Of a stretch of 64,000 bases of DNA, positions 38,954 through 49,005 are shown piece after piece. The translations under genes and the position numbers were made by a program. Within the stretch, counting starts at the first letter, position 1. Each line of letters starts with the position of its first letter. The stretch is from Pseudomonas sp. 10S4 (GTDB taxonomy: Bacteria > Pseudomonadota > Gammaproteobacteria > Pseudomonadales > Pseudomonadaceae). The notes beneath the pieces are model-generated. The model was given only the letters and a program-made list of their open reading frames with translations. It was not told where the DNA came from and ran no database searches. The stretch covers positions 2,046,001 to 2,110,000 of the forward strand of contig NZ_CP133774.1 of the NCBI RefSeq assembly GCF_034344865.1. Direction: 5' to 3'.

Positions 38954-39931
38954 TCAGTTGGTGATGTATTTGGCGCTGACGTACGGGGCGTAGTCCGGCA
39001 GTACGGCTTCGACCTTGCCTTGTTCTTTCAGGAACGCGGCGGTGTCGGTGATGGCCTTGGTGGTCGGCGCGCCGAGGGTGATCACTTGATCAGCCGCCAG
39101 CGGGTAGACGTTGCCTTGCAGCAGCAATGGGATGTCAGTGGCCTTGGCGCCGGAGAGCTTCACCAGTTTGTCGACGTTGGATTGGTTGGCGAGCCAGGCT
39201 TTCGGGTCTTTGCGGTAGTCGGCGTAGGCGTCGAGGGTCACTTTGGCGAACGCGGTGACGATTTCCGGGTGCTTCTCGGCGAAGTCTTTACGCACGATCC
39301 AGGCATCGAAGGTCGGCGCGCCGAACTTGGCCAGTTCGCCGGAGGTGATCAGCACTTTGCCGTTTTCCTTGGCTACGCCGAGGGCTGGGTCCCAGACGTA
39401 AGTGGCGTCGATGTCACCACGTTTCCACGCGGCGACGATGGCCGGTGGCGCAAGGTTGAGGATGGTGACTTTCGACGGGTCGATGTTCCAGTGCTTCAGC
39501 GCGGCGAGCAGGCTGTAGTGCCCGGTGGAAACGAATGGCACGGCGATTTTCTTGCCGATCAGGTCTTGCGGGGTCTTGATCCCGGAGCCGTCGCGAGCGA
39601 CCAGCGCTTCAGCGGCGCCGATCTGGGTGGCGATCAGGAAGGTTTCGACCGGGACTTTGCGGGTGATTGCGGCGGTCAGAGGGCTGGAACCGAGGTAGCC
39701 GATCTGCACGTCGCCGGACGCGATGGCGGCAATGATGTCGGCACCGTTGTCGAATTTGCGCCAGTCGATCTTGGCGTTGGTGGCTTTTTCGTAAGCGCCG
39801 TCAGCCTGGGCGACTTTGGCCGGGTCCACGGTGGTCTGGTAGGCGACGGTCACGTCAGCCGCTTGGGCAAAGAAACTCACCGCAGCCAGGGACGCGGCCG
39901 CCAGGAGGCGAAGAGGGAAATTCAGTTTCAT
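38954..39931 (-). CDS. tauA: taurine-binding periplasmic protein
   Basis: 325-residue substrate-binding protein: signal peptide LLAAASLAAVSFFAQA, then VTVAYQTTVDPAKVAQADGAYEKATNAKIDW, a TauA hallmark, plus YLGSSPLTAAITRKVPVE and THYVWDPALG-like DATYVWDPALG. First gene of the operon. The AT-rich stretch upstream (39970-40045) carries TTATATCATTTAG, likely part of a sulfate-starvation promoter (inference; CysB/Cbl-type control is known for tau genes). Confidence 0.92.
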   Translation of the reverse strand: MKLNFPLRLLAAASLAAVSFFAQAADVTVAYQTTVDPAKVAQADGAYEKATNAKIDWRKFDNGADIIAAIASGDVQIGYLGSSPLTAAITRKVPVETFLIATQIGAAEALVARDGSGIKTPQDLIGKKIAVPFVSTGHYSLLAALKHWNIDPSKVTILNLAPPAIVAAWKRGDIDATYVWDPALGVAKENGKVLITSGELAKFGAPTFDAWIVRKDFAEKHPEIVTAFAKVTLDAYADYRKDPKAWLANQSNVDKLVKLSGAKATDIPLLLQGNVYPLAADQVITLGAPTTKAITDTAAFLKEQGKVEAVLPDYAPYVSAKYITN

Positions 39932-40066
39932 TGAGAAGCTCCTTGTCAGGCGACCGAGAGTCGGCGAGAAAGGAGACTAAATGATATAAGAATCAGAAAA
40001 TAAATAACTTTTTCGAATTAGCTTATGAGCGGAAAATTCTAAGGAAGCGTAGTTGTGAATCGCTTT

Positions 40067-40202
40067 TGTGGCGAGGGAGCTCGCTCCCGCTGGAGGCCGA
40101 AGGACTCCCAATCCAGACAATCACATTCTTGAATGCCAAAACACGGTTGTCTGGTTTTGCGGCTGCTGCGCAGCCGAGCGGGAGCAAGCTCCCTCGCCAC
40201 AA
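40067..40202. repeat. long palindromic repeat (family B)
   Basis: TGTGGCGAGGGAGCTCGCTC and GAGCAAGCTCCCTCGCCACA arms. With the AT-rich tau promoter region it accounts for the 39932-40234 gap. Confidence 0.82.
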
Positions 40203-40234
40203 TGATTTGCGTTTGCTGCGGAAGCGTTCAGAGG

Positions 40235-41818
40235 TTAGTTGCTGATGGCCAGAATACTCGCCTGATACGACCCGACAAACACATCGAAATCGCCAACCTC
40301 GTTCTGCTCCAGCTCCGCCTGTTCCGCCAGCGACGAGCGCGCCCGGGTTTCAAACTTCGCCTGATCATCGACGCTCAACGGCTCGCTACGGAAATACTCC
40401 GCATGCACACGGCTCTGACGCAGGGAGAACTGAGTAAAGCTTTCCTTATGCTCAGCCATCGCCGCCAGTACTTGGGCCGAAGGTGTGCGGGACGAATCCT
40501 TGACCTTCTCCAGTTGCACAGTCAACGCCTTGGCATGAGCATCGCCGCCATGGCTCTGATCGAGCAGCGCTGCGAGTGGGGCAATCTTCTCCAGCAACTC
40601 GGTGGCCCATTCCTTCATGTCCACCGGTTGACCGTCGCGCTGCAATTGCAGGCCTGGGCGACGACCTTCCTTGACCACGCTGAGGAAGTTCGAGGTCGCG
40701 TTGCTGCAAGTGGTGTTGGCCAGCAGCGGGCTGTCGTTCAGCGCGCAATACAGCAGGAACGCATCGAGGAACCGCGACTCTTGCAAGTCGATGCCCATCG
40801 GCAGGAACGGGTTGATGTCCAGGCAACGCACTTCGACGTACTGAATACCACGGGCCACCAATGCCTGAATCGGCCGTTCGCCGGTGTAGGTCACGCGTTT
40901 CGGGCGGATGTTGGAGTAGTACTCGTTTTCGATCTGCAGGATGTTGGTGTTGAGCTGAACCCACTCACCGTCCTTGTGCGTGCCGACTTCAACGTACGGT
41001 GCATACGGCGTGGCCACCGCTTTGCGCAGGCTGTCGGTGTAGCTGGCCAAATCGTTGTAGCACGGCGTCAGGCCGGCCTGGGCGTTGCTCTGGTAACCGA
41101 GGTCGCTCATGCGCAGGCTGGTGGCGTACGGCAGGTACAACGTGTCCGGGTCCAGTTGCTCCAATTGGTGCGAGCGACCGCGCAGGAAGCCGGCGTCCAG
41201 CGCTGGTGAGGCACCGAACAGGTACATCAGCAGCCAGCTGTAGCGGCGGAAGTTACGGATCAGCGCGATGTAGGCCGACGACTGATAGTCACGGTCGGTG
41301 CCGACAAAGCCTTCAGCCTCTTTGAGCAGCGGCCAGAGCTTTTCCGGCAGGGAAAAGTTGTAGTGAATCCCGGCGATGCACTGCATGGTCTTGCCGTAGC
41401 GCAGGGCCAGGCCCTTGCGGTAGACGTACTTGAGCTGACCGATGTTGGACGTGCCGTAATAGGCAATCGGGATGTCTTCCTCGGCCGGCAACGGGCACGG
41501 CATCGATGGACTCCACAGGTACTCGTTGCCGAGTTTGCTGTAGGCAAAACGGTGAATGCTGTCCAGGCTCGCCAGGGTGTCTGCCGGGTCGGGCAGGGCG
41601 GGCGTGATGAACTCCAGCAGCGATTCGGAATAATCGGTGGTGATTTGTTCGTTGGTCAGCGCGGAACCCAATTCTTCCGGGTGCGGCGTTTGCGCCAGGC
41701 GACCTTCATCGGTCACGCGCAGGCATTCACGTTCGATGCCGTGAAGGCACTGTTCGAGCAGAGAGAGGTTAGCGCGCTCGCCGAGCAGAGCCAGGCGGCG
41801 GTTGAGAAGTTCGCTCAA
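40235..41818 (-). CDS. gshA: glutamate-cysteine ligase
   Basis: First enzyme of glutathione synthesis (glutamate + cysteine + ATP), gamma-proteobacterial type 1, 527 residues. Landmarks: [71 protein letters not shown] and [18 protein letters not shown] place the start at a TTG (41818, [13 protein letters not shown]...) because AAGGA sits 7 bases ahead and homologues begin SELLNRR; a GTG 15 bases upstream would swallow the ribosome site. No operon partner. Confidence 0.9.
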   Translation of the reverse strand: MSELLNRRLALLGERANLSLLEQCLHGIERECLRVTDEGRLAQTPHPEELGSALTNEQITTDYSESLLEFITPALPDPADTLASLDSIHRFAYSKLGNEYLWSPSMPCPLPAEEDIPIAYYGTSNIGQLKYVYRKGLALRYGKTMQCIAGIHYNFSLPEKLWPLLKEAEGFVGTDRDYQSSAYIALIRNFRRYSWLLMYLFGASPALDAGFLRGRSHQLEQLDPDTLYLPYATSLRMSDLGYQSNAQAGLTPCYNDLASYTDSLRKAVATPYAPYVEVGTHKDGEWVQLNTNILQIENEYYSNIRPKRVTYTGERPIQALVARGIQYVEVRCLDINPFLPMGIDLQESRFLDAFLLYCALNDSPLLANTTCSNATSNFLSVVKEGRRPGLQLQRDGQPVDMKEWATELLEKIAPLAALLDQSHGGDAHAKALTVQLEKVKDSSRTPSAQVLAAMAEHKESFTQFSLRQSRVHAEYFRSEPLSVDDQAKFETRARSSLAEQAELEQNEVGDFDVFVGSYQASILAISN

Positions 41819-41962
41819 GTTGGATTCCTTCACGCGTCAGTCGCCCCAATATGGGGGTGGGCAAGACGGTCTACAAGGGTGAAGTTAAAACTGGCGTTTT
41901 CGCCTGGTTCTTGAGCCATACAGAGTTGATGCCTGCCAGTTAAGGATTGATCACCGCAACCC

Positions 41963-42056
41963 CCTGTGGGAGCGGGCTTGCTCGCGAAGAGGGCGTGTCA
42001 GTCAACATTAACGTCGCCTGACACACCGCTTTCGCGAGCAAGCCCGCTCCCACAGG
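41963..42056. repeat. REP doublet (family A)
   Basis: Inverted TGTGGGAGCGGGCTTGCTCG cores upstream of gshA. Confidence 0.85.
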
Positions 42057-42200
42057 TTGTGCGTCTTAACTGGCGGGCATCAGCCGCACAGACTCACAGT
42101 TAATTGCCAACTTCACTCCCTGAATCTGGCTATTGCGGACACAGAAAAGTTCGACGCCGCAGTCGTAGCGCCGAAATTAACTCAAATTGATGGCATTCAT

Positions 42201-42584
42201 CTACAGGACAGCGAACGTGCCTTGTGCTTTTGCGACCAGTTTGTCGCCTTGCATCACGTCAGCTTCAACCACCAGCGTGCGCCGGCCCGGGTGAATTACC
42301 CGCGCCGTGCACATCACTTCACCGTCAGAAACGGCGCGAATGTAGTTAATTTTGCATTCGATGGTCGCGCTCTGCTGGTCAAAGCCGTGGGTGCTGGAAC
42401 AGGCCAGCCCCATGGCAATGTCCACCAGACTGAACAACGCCCCGCCGTGCAGCTTGCCGCCGCGATTGCGCAGCTCTGGCTCAAGCGCCAGGGCCACTTG
42501 CGCCACCCCGGTTTCCAGGCTGTGCAAGCGACACCCCAGCAGCTTGAAAAAAGCGCTTTCGGTCAGCCCGGCAGGGATGTCCAT
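42201..42584 (-). CDS. hotdog-fold PaaI-type thioesterase
   Basis: 127 residues with the hotdog signature NRGGKLHGGALFSLVDIAMGLACSS, including the catalytic-site HGG followed by an acidic residue, and VVEADVMQGDKLVAKAQGTF at the end. It hydrolyses an acyl-CoA or acyl-phenyl-CoA; substrate unknown. ATG 42584 overlaps the tex stop by one base (TGATG), so it is translationally coupled to tex. Confidence 0.85.
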   Translation of the reverse strand: MDIPAGLTESAFFKLLGCRLHSLETGVAQVALALEPELRNRGGKLHGGALFSLVDIAMGLACSSTHGFDQQSATIECKINYIRAVSDGEVMCTARVIHPGRRTLVVEADVMQGDKLVAKAQGTFAVL

Positions 42585-44908
42585 CAGCGTTTCTTCAACT
42601 GCTTGGCGTTGGCGAACAGCGAAGCCATTGCGTTGTTGGCCGGGGCTGCCGCTGTGGTTTCCTTGCGCGGTGCAGTGTTCTGGGATTGGCGCGGCGCCGA
42701 ACCCGGACGTGCGCCACGGGCACCGTCGATTTTCTCGCCCGGGGTGTCGCTCATGCGCATCGACAGGCCGACGCGTTTGCGCGGGATGTCGATTTCCATG
42801 ACCTTCACTTTCACCACATCACCGGCCTTCACCGCTTCGCGCGGATCCTTGATGAACTTCTCTGAAAGCGCAGAGATGTGCACCAAACCGTCCTGATGCA
42901 CGCCGATGTCGACGAACGCGCCGAAGTTGGTCACGTTGGTCACCACGCCTTCGAGGATCATCCCCAGTTGCAGGTCCTTGAGGTCTTCGACGCCTTCCTG
43001 GAACTCGGCGGTCTTGAACTCGGGACGCGGGTCGCGACCGGGTTTTTCCAGCTCTTGCAGGATGTCGGTGACAGTCGGCAGACCGAATGTTTCGTCGGTG
43101 TACTTCTTCGGATCGAGGCGCTTGAGGAAACTTGCGTCGCCGATCAGCGAACGAATGTCGCGGTCGGTTTCAGCGGCGATGCGCTGCACCAGCGGATAGG
43201 CTTCCGGGTGAACGGCGGACGAATCCAGCGGGTTGTCGCCGTTCATCACGCGTAGGAAACCGGCAGCCTGTTCGAAAGTTTTTTCACCCAGACGCGCGAC
43301 TTTCTTCAACGCGGCGCGGGTTTTGAACGCGCCGTGCTCGTCGCGGTGGCTGACGATGTTCTGCGCCAGGGTCGCGTTGAGGCCAGAGATGCGGGCCAGC
43401 AACGCCACGGAAGCGGTGTTCACGTCCACGCCCACGGCGTTTACGCAGTCCTCGACCACAGCGTCCAGGCCGCGCGCCAGTTTCAGCTGCGACACGTCGT
43501 GCTGGTACTGGCCGACGCCGATGGATTTCGGATCGATCTTCACCAGCTCGGCCAGCGGGTCTTGCAGGCGACGAGCGATGGACACCGCGCCACGGATCGA
43601 CACGTCGAGGTCCGGGAATTCCTTGGAAGCCAGTTCCGACGCCGAGTAAACCGATGCACCGGCCTCGGAGACCATGACTTTGGTCATCTTCATGGCTGGG
43701 TATTTTTTGATCAGCTCAGCGGCCAGTTTGTCGGTCTCGCGGCTGGCGGTGCCGTTGCCGATGGCGATCAGGTCCACGGCGTGCTTGGCGCACAGGGCGG
43801 CGAGGACCGCGAGGGTCTGGTCCCACTTGTTGTGCGGCACGTGCGGGTAAACCGTAGCGTGATCCAGCAGCTTGCCGGTGGAATCGACCACGGCGACCTT
43901 GCAACCGGTGCGCAGGCCCGGGTCGAGGCCCAGAGTGGCACGCGGGCCGGCCGGGGCCGACAGCAGCAAGTCGTGCAGGTTGTGCGCGAACACATTGATC
44001 GCTTCGGTTTCTGCGCCATCGCGCAGCTCGCCCAGCAGGTCGGTTTCGAGGTGGGTGTAAAGTTTGACCTTCCAGGTCCAGCGCACCACTTCGCCCAGCC
44101 ATTTGTCGGCGGCGCGGTTCTGGTTCTGGATGCCGAATTGCTGACCGATCATGCCTTCGCACGGGTGCATGGCGCCCGGCAGCTCGTCGCCGACTTTCAG
44201 CGCGGAGCTGAGAATGCCTTCGTTGCGGCCACGGAAAATCGCCAACGCACGGTGCGACGGCATGCTTTTTAGTGGCTCATCGTGTTCGAAATAGTCGCGG
44301 AACTTGGCGCCTTCCTCTTCCTTGCCGGCGATCACGCGGGCACTGAGGGTGGCTTCCTGCTTGAGGTAGCTGCGCAGTTTGTCCAGCAGGCCGGCGTCTT
44401 CGGCGAAGCGTTCCATCAGGATGTATTTGGCGCCTTCGAGGGCGGCTTTCACATCGGCCACGCCTTTTTCGGCGTCGATGAAGCGTGCGGCTTCGGTGTC
44501 TGGCGTCAGGGACGGGTCGTTGAACAGGCCGTCGGCCAGGTCGCCGAGGCCGGCTTCCAGGGCAATCTGGCCCTTGGTGCGGCGCTTCTGCTTGTACGGC
44601 AGGTACAAGTCTTCGAGACGGGTCTTGGTGTCGGCGAGTTTGATGTCGCGTTCGAGTTGCGGGGTCAGCTTGCCTTGCTCTTGAATGCTGGCGAGGATGC
44701 TGATGCGCCGTTCGTCGAGTTCTCGCAGGTAGCGCAGACGCTCTTCCAGGTGCCGCAACTGGATGTCATCGAGGCTGCCGGTCACTTCTTTCCGGTAGCG
44801 GGCGATGAAGGGAACGGTAGAGCCTTCATCGAGTAGCGCGACGGCCGCTTCGACCTGTTGTGGGCGTACACCGAGTTCCTCGGCGATGCGGCTGTTGATG
44901 CTGTCCAT
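42584..44908 (-). CDS. tex: Tex family RNA-binding transcription accessory protein
   Basis: 774-residue cytoplasmic protein with Tex architecture: N-terminal helical domain ([24 protein letters not shown]), YqgF/RNase-H-like domain ([22 protein letters not shown]), helix-hairpin-helix ([29 protein letters not shown]) and a C-terminal S1 domain ([34 protein letters not shown]), then an Ala/Pro/Arg-rich tail ending KQLKKR. In Pseudomonas it affects toxin expression and fitness. ATG 44908 ([12 protein letters not shown]) has AGGTGG ahead; a TTG 15 bases upstream is rejected. Confidence 0.93.
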   Translation of the reverse strand: MDSINSRIAEELGVRPQQVEAAVALLDEGSTVPFIARYRKEVTGSLDDIQLRHLEERLRYLRELDERRISILASIQEQGKLTPQLERDIKLADTKTRLEDLYLPYKQKRRTKGQIALEAGLGDLADGLFNDPSLTPDTEAARFIDAEKGVADVKAALEGAKYILMERFAEDAGLLDKLRSYLKQEATLSARVIAGKEEEGAKFRDYFEHDEPLKSMPSHRALAIFRGRNEGILSSALKVGDELPGAMHPCEGMIGQQFGIQNQNRAADKWLGEVVRWTWKVKLYTHLETDLLGELRDGAETEAINVFAHNLHDLLLSAPAGPRATLGLDPGLRTGCKVAVVDSTGKLLDHATVYPHVPHNKWDQTLAVLAALCAKHAVDLIAIGNGTASRETDKLAAELIKKYPAMKMTKVMVSEAGASVYSASELASKEFPDLDVSIRGAVSIARRLQDPLAELVKIDPKSIGVGQYQHDVSQLKLARGLDAVVEDCVNAVGVDVNTASVALLARISGLNATLAQNIVSHRDEHGAFKTRAALKKVARLGEKTFEQAAGFLRVMNGDNPLDSSAVHPEAYPLVQRIAAETDRDIRSLIGDASFLKRLDPKKYTDETFGLPTVTDILQELEKPGRDPRPEFKTAEFQEGVEDLKDLQLGMILEGVVTNVTNFGAFVDIGVHQDGLVHISALSEKFIKDPREAVKAGDVVKVKVMEIDIPRKRVGLSMRMSDTPGEKIDGARGARPGSAPRQSQNTAPRKETTAAAPANNAMASLFANAKQLKKR

Positions 44909-45269
44909 AAAACCACCTGACAAATTGTGAAAGCAGGCTCGCAGGCGCAGGGTTAAAGGCTCGGCGAGACTGGTTGAGCGGCCTGGCCTGCGCCGCTACC
45001 TGGGTCAACAGGCATCCCGTTGACCCGTGAAATCGAACAATTACTGCGCACGCCTTAAAAATAAAAAGCGGCCTACTACAGTAACGATCAGACGTTGCCT
45101 GACACAAAACGCCGCGCATTATAACCAGCGTTCAGCCATTCGGGGGCATTGCACCCGGCAGGCATAAAGGTCGGAGTTCTGGCGGTGAAGGAAAAATCTG
45201 CTAACAATGCACACGGTGCGTATAACGGCAGCTACGCCATAATGCGCGCCGAGCTAAAAGGAGCATCTA
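44909..45269. other. divergent promoter region of tex and ompR
   Basis: About 360 bases without a gene. Contains GTATAACG near 45220 as a possible ompR -10 and AT-rich ACGCCTTAAAAATAAAAAGC near 45050. No structured element recognised. Confidence 0.5.
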
Positions 45270-46011
45270 ATGAGCAGCACTGCAAACAATGCTGAAGGCG
45301 AAAAAATTCTTATTGTTGACGACGATCCTGGGCTGAGCAGCCTGCTGGAACGCTTTTTCGTCAGCAAGGGCTACCGTGCCCGTGCCGTACCGAACACCGA
45401 ACAGATGGACCGCTTGCTGGCCCGTGAAGTGTTCAATCTGGTTCGTACTCGACCTGATGCTGCCCGGCGAAGACGGTCTGACCGCCTGCCGCCGTCTGCG
45501 CGGCGCGAACAATCAGATCCCGATCATCATGCTGACCGCCAAGGGCGATGAGCTGAGCCGCATCAAGGGCCTGGAACTGGGCGCCGACGATTACCTGGCC
45601 AAGCCGTTCAACCCGGACGAGCTGATGGCCCGGGTCAAAGCGGTCCTGCGTCGTCAGGCTGCGCCTGTACCTGGCGCACCGGGCAGCGAAGACGAAAGCG
45701 TGACCTTCGGTGACTACGAGTTGTCCCTGGCCACCCGCGAACTCAAGCGCGGCGATGAAGTGCACATGCTCACCACCGGTGAGTTTGCGGTACTCAAGGC
45801 TTTGGTCATGAACGCCCGTCAGCCACTGACCCGCGACAAGTTGATGAACCTGGCCCGTGGCCGGGAATGGGATGCCCTGGAGCGTTCCATCGACGTGCAG
45901 ATCTCCCGTCTGCGCCGGATGATCGAACCCGATCCATCCAAGCCACGCTACATCCAGACTGTCTGGGGCGTGGGCTACGTGTTCGTTCCGGACGGCGCCG
46001 CCACCAAGTGA
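45270..46011 (+). CDS. ompR: OmpR-family response regulator (frameshifted)
   Basis: Response regulator paired with EnvZ (AmgRS in P. aeruginosa, envelope stress and aminoglycoside tolerance). Receiver domain starts KILIVDDDPGLSSLLERFF. The frame breaks at an extra T near 45442-45443; removing it gives EVFNLVVLDLMLPGEDGL, placing the phospho-acceptor Asp correctly, then IIMLTAKGDE, the Lys in ADDYLAKPF and the winged-helix DNA-binding domain ending YIQTVWGVGYVFVPDG. Repaired length is 246 residues. As written, neither frame encodes a working regulator. ATG 45270 has AAAAGGAG upstream. Confidence 0.88.
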
Positions 46012-46020
46012 TCGGCGATT

Positions 46021-46107
46021 TGTAGGAGCGGGTGTGCGGGCAAGAGGTCAATCGACCTTGCCCGCAGACTCGCGATCCGCAATGTGCGAGCATCGCTCGC
46101 TCCTGCA
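46021..46107. repeat. degenerate REP-like inverted repeat
   Basis: TGTAGGAGCG ... CGCTCCTGCA outer arms and an inner GGGCAAGAGGTCAATCGACCTTGCCC hairpin between ompR and envZ. More diverged than other copies. Confidence 0.7.
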
Positions 46108-46125
46108 AGTGTGTAGCGGTTATTC

Positions 46126-47439
46126 ATGAAAACCCCCGTTTGGTTCCCCCAGAGTTTCTTCTCCCGCACCCTGTGGCTGGTGCTGATTGTCGTCCTGTTC
46201 TCCAAAGCGCTGACCCTGGTTTATCTGTTGATGAACGAAGACGTGCTGGTGGACCGCCAATACAGCCACGGCGTCGCCCTGACGCTGCGCGCCTATTGGG
46301 CCGCCGATGAAGAAAACCGCGCGAAGATTGCCGATGCCGCGACCCTGATCCGGGTGGTGGGCGCAGGCGTGCCGGAAGGCGAACAACACTGGCCATACAG
46401 CGAAATCTATCAGCGGCAGATGCAGGCAGAGCTGGGGGCTGACACTGAAGTTCGATTACGCATGCATTCCCCGCCGGCGCTGTGGGTCCGGGCGCCAAGC
46501 CTGGGCGATGGCTGGTTGAAAGTGCCGCTGTACCCGCATCCGCTGCGCGGCCAGAAAATCTGGAACGTGCTTGGCTGGTTTCTCGCCATCGGCTTGCTCT
46601 CCACCGCCTCGGCGTGGATCTTCGTCAGCCAGCTCAATCAACCTTTGAAGCGCCTGGTCTATGCCGCAAGGCAACTCGGCCAGGGCCGCAGCGTGCGCCT
46701 GCCGATCAGCGACACGCCGAGCGAGATGGCCGAGGTTTACCGCGCCTTCAACCAGATGGCCGAAGACGTCGAACAGGCTGGTCGCGAGCGAGAGTTGATG
46801 CTGGCCGGGGTGTCCCATGATCTGCGAACACCGTTGACCCGTTTGCGCTTGTCCCTGGAGCTGATGGGCGACCACAGCGACCTGAGCGACGACATGGTGC
46901 GCGACATCGAGGATATGGATGCAATTCTCGACCAGTTCCTGGCGTTCATTCGCGATGGTCGTGACGAGTCGGTAGAAGAGGTGGACCTGAGCGACCTGGT
47001 GCGCGAAGTCGCCGCACCGTACAACCAGAGCGAAGAGAAAGTGCGCTTGCGCCTGGAACCGATCCAGCCGTTCCCGCTACGTCGGGTGTCGATGAAACGC
47101 TTGCTGAACAACCTGATTGGCAACGCCTTGCACCATGCCGGCAACGGTGTTGAGGTCGCGGCTTATGTGTCCGGGGACACCAGCGCGCCGTATGTGGTGC
47201 TGAGTGTGATGGACCGTGGGGCGGGGATTGATCCGTCGGAGCTGGAGGCGATCTTCAACCCGTTTACCCGTGGCGATCGGGCTCGGGGCGGGAAGGGTAC
47301 CGGGTTGGGCTTGGCGATCGTGAAGCGGATTGCTTCGATGCATGGCGGCAATGTTGAGCTGCGTAACCGTTCGGGTGGCGGGCTTGAAGCGCGGGTTCGG
47401 TTGCCGCTTGGGCTGATGTTGCCTAGAGACGCTGTCTAA
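46126..47439 (+). CDS. envZ: EnvZ-family sensor histidine kinase
   Basis: 437-residue inner-membrane kinase: TM1 TLWLVLIVVLFSKALTLVYLL, periplasmic loop of about 110 residues, TM2 VLGWFLAIGLLSTASAWIFV, HAMP domain (NQPLKRLVYAARQLGQG), H-box LAGVSHDLRTPLTRLRLSLEL, N-box NNLIGNALHHAG, and G-boxes VMDRGAGIDPSE and GKGTGLGLAIVKRI. It phosphorylates and dephosphorylates the upstream regulator. ATG 46126; a REP-like hairpin separates it from ompR. Confidence 0.92.
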   Translation: MKTPVWFPQSFFSRTLWLVLIVVLFSKALTLVYLLMNEDVLVDRQYSHGVALTLRAYWAADEENRAKIADAATLIRVVGAGVPEGEQHWPYSEIYQRQMQAELGADTEVRLRMHSPPALWVRAPSLGDGWLKVPLYPHPLRGQKIWNVLGWFLAIGLLSTASAWIFVSQLNQPLKRLVYAARQLGQGRSVRLPISDTPSEMAEVYRAFNQMAEDVEQAGRERELMLAGVSHDLRTPLTRLRLSLELMGDHSDLSDDMVRDIEDMDAILDQFLAFIRDGRDESVEEVDLSDLVREVAAPYNQSEEKVRLRLEPIQPFPLRRVSMKRLLNNLIGNALHHAGNGVEVAAYVSGDTSAPYVVLSVMDRGAGIDPSELEAIFNPFTRGDRARGGKGTGLGLAIVKRIASMHGGNVELRNRSGGGLEARVRLPLGLMLPRDAV

Positions 47440-47455
47440 CCGTCGCACACAGCCC

Positions 47456-47592
47456 CTGTGGCGAGGGAGCTTGCTCCCGCTGGAGTCCGAAGGACTCCCG
47501 ATCCCGGCAACCGCGTTCTTTCAGCTAGAACACGGTTGCATGGTTTTACGACTGCTGCGCAGCCGAGCGGGAGCAAGCTCCCTCGCCACAGG
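47456..47592. repeat. long palindromic repeat (family B)
   Basis: GTGGCGAGGGAGCTTGCTCC outer arms; an inner near-palindrome CAACCGCGTTCT / AGAACACGGTTG encloses a TTCAGCT loop. Lies between convergent envZ and rimK. Confidence 0.83.
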
Positions 47593-47606
47593 GGACCGAG
47601 CCGGTC

Positions 47607-48512
47607 TTAGCCTTTGCCTTTGGTGCGCGTCATATTTGGCCCACCATTCTTCTCAAGGTGCTCAATGATGATCCCTGCCACGTTCTTGCCGGTGGTGGTC
47701 TCAATCCCTTCCAGACCCGGCGACGAATTCACTTCCATCACCAGCGGCCCGTGATTGGAACGCAGGATATCCACCCCCGCCACGGCCAGCCCCATCACCT
47801 TGGCTGCACGCAATGCGGTCATGCGTTCTTCCGGGGTGATTTTGATCAGGCTCGCGCTGCCACCGCGATGCAGGTTGGAGCGAAATTCCCCAGGCTTGGC
47901 CTGACGCTTCATCGCCGCGATCACTTTGTCGCCGACCACGAAGCAGCGAATGTCCGCACCGCCGGCTTCCTTGATGTATTCCTGAACCATGATGTTCTGC
48001 TTCAGGCCCATGAACGCTTCGATTACCGACTCCGCCGCCGTCGCTGTTTCACACAGCACCACGCCAATGCCCTGGGTGCCTTCCAGCACTTTGATCACCA
48101 GCGGTGCGCCATTGACCATGTCGATCAAATCGGGAATGTCGTCCGGCGAGTGCGCAAACCCGGTGACCGGCAAACCGATGCCCCGGCGTGACAGCAGTTG
48201 CAGCGAACGCAGCTTGTCTCGCGAACGTGCGATGGCCACCGACTCGTTGAGCGGGAACACCCCCATCATTTCAAACTGGCGCAACACCGCGCAGCCATAA
48301 AACGTCACCGACGCACCGATCCGCGGGATCACCGCATCGAAACCTTCCAGCGGCTTGCCGCGGTAGTGGATCTGCGGCTTGTGGCTGGCAATGTTCATGT
48401 AGGCGCGCAAAGTGTCGATCACCACCATTTCATGGCCACGCTCGATACCGGCTTCGACCAGACGACGGGTGGAATACAGACGCGGATTCCGCGACAGCAC
48501 AGCGATCTTCAT
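47607..48512 (-). CDS. rimK: ribosomal protein S6 glutamate ligase RimK
   Basis: ATP-grasp ligase of 301 residues that adds glutamates to the C-terminus of ribosomal protein S6. N-terminus [25 protein letters not shown]-binding [45 protein letters not shown] and metal-binding [14 protein letters not shown]. In P. fluorescens SBW25, RimK remodels the ribosome and is controlled by RimA, RimB and c-di-GMP. Overlaps rimB by 4 bases. Confidence 0.93.
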   Translation of the reverse strand: MKIAVLSRNPRLYSTRRLVEAGIERGHEMVVIDTLRAYMNIASHKPQIHYRGKPLEGFDAVIPRIGASVTFYGCAVLRQFEMMGVFPLNESVAIARSRDKLRSLQLLSRRGIGLPVTGFAHSPDDIPDLIDMVNGAPLVIKVLEGTQGIGVVLCETATAAESVIEAFMGLKQNIMVQEYIKEAGGADIRCFVVGDKVIAAMKRQAKPGEFRSNLHRGGSASLIKITPEERMTALRAAKVMGLAVAGVDILRSNHGPLVMEVNSSPGLEGIETTTGKNVAGIIIEHLEKNGGPNMTRTKGKG

Positions 48513-48988
48513 GCAACACCTGTGGAGGAGGTAGATACCGGGAACACCGGCTTGTCTTGAACGTATTTAATCCCCGGATTGACCACCAACTGGCCGTCGA
48601 TCAGGGCTTTGGAACCGAGTAGCAGCCGATAACGCATGGACTTGCGGCAGGCGAGGGTGAACTCGACCCGCCACACCCGATCACCGAGGGCCAGGGTGGT
48701 GCTGACCACGTAACGCATCTGCGCATGGCCGTTGGAGCTTTTAATGGTTTTCATCGTCACCAGCGGCGCCTCGCAGCGTCGGTGGCGCAATTGCACCACC
48801 GTGCCCAGGTGCGCGGTGAAGCGCACCCACTCTTGCCCGTCCCGCTCGAAGGGTTCGATGTCGGTGGCGTGCAGGCTGGAGGTGCTGGCGCCGGTGTCGA
48901 TTTTTGCCCGAAGGCCCGCGACTCCCAAATCCGGGAGCGCCACCCACTCGCGCAGACCGACAACGGTCAAATGGTCAAATGTCTTCAA
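48509..48988 (-). CDS. rimB: retropepsin-like protease RimB
   Basis: 159-residue protein of the retropepsin-like / 'ATP-dependent zinc protease' family. The aspartic-protease motif is in [22 protein letters not shown] (DTGA), followed by [24 protein letters not shown]. Middle gene of rimABK. Its proposed role is to modulate RimK or S6 modification. Confidence 0.88.
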   Translation of the reverse strand: MKTFDHLTVVGLREWVALPDLGVAGLRAKIDTGASTSSLHATDIEPFERDGQEWVRFTAHLGTVVQLRHRRCEAPLVTMKTIKSSNGHAQMRYVVSTTLALGDRVWRVEFTLACRKSMRYRLLLGSKALIDGQLVVNPGIKYVQDKPVFPVSTSSTGVA

Positions 48989-49005
48989 TAGGAAAAAACC
49001 AGCGA

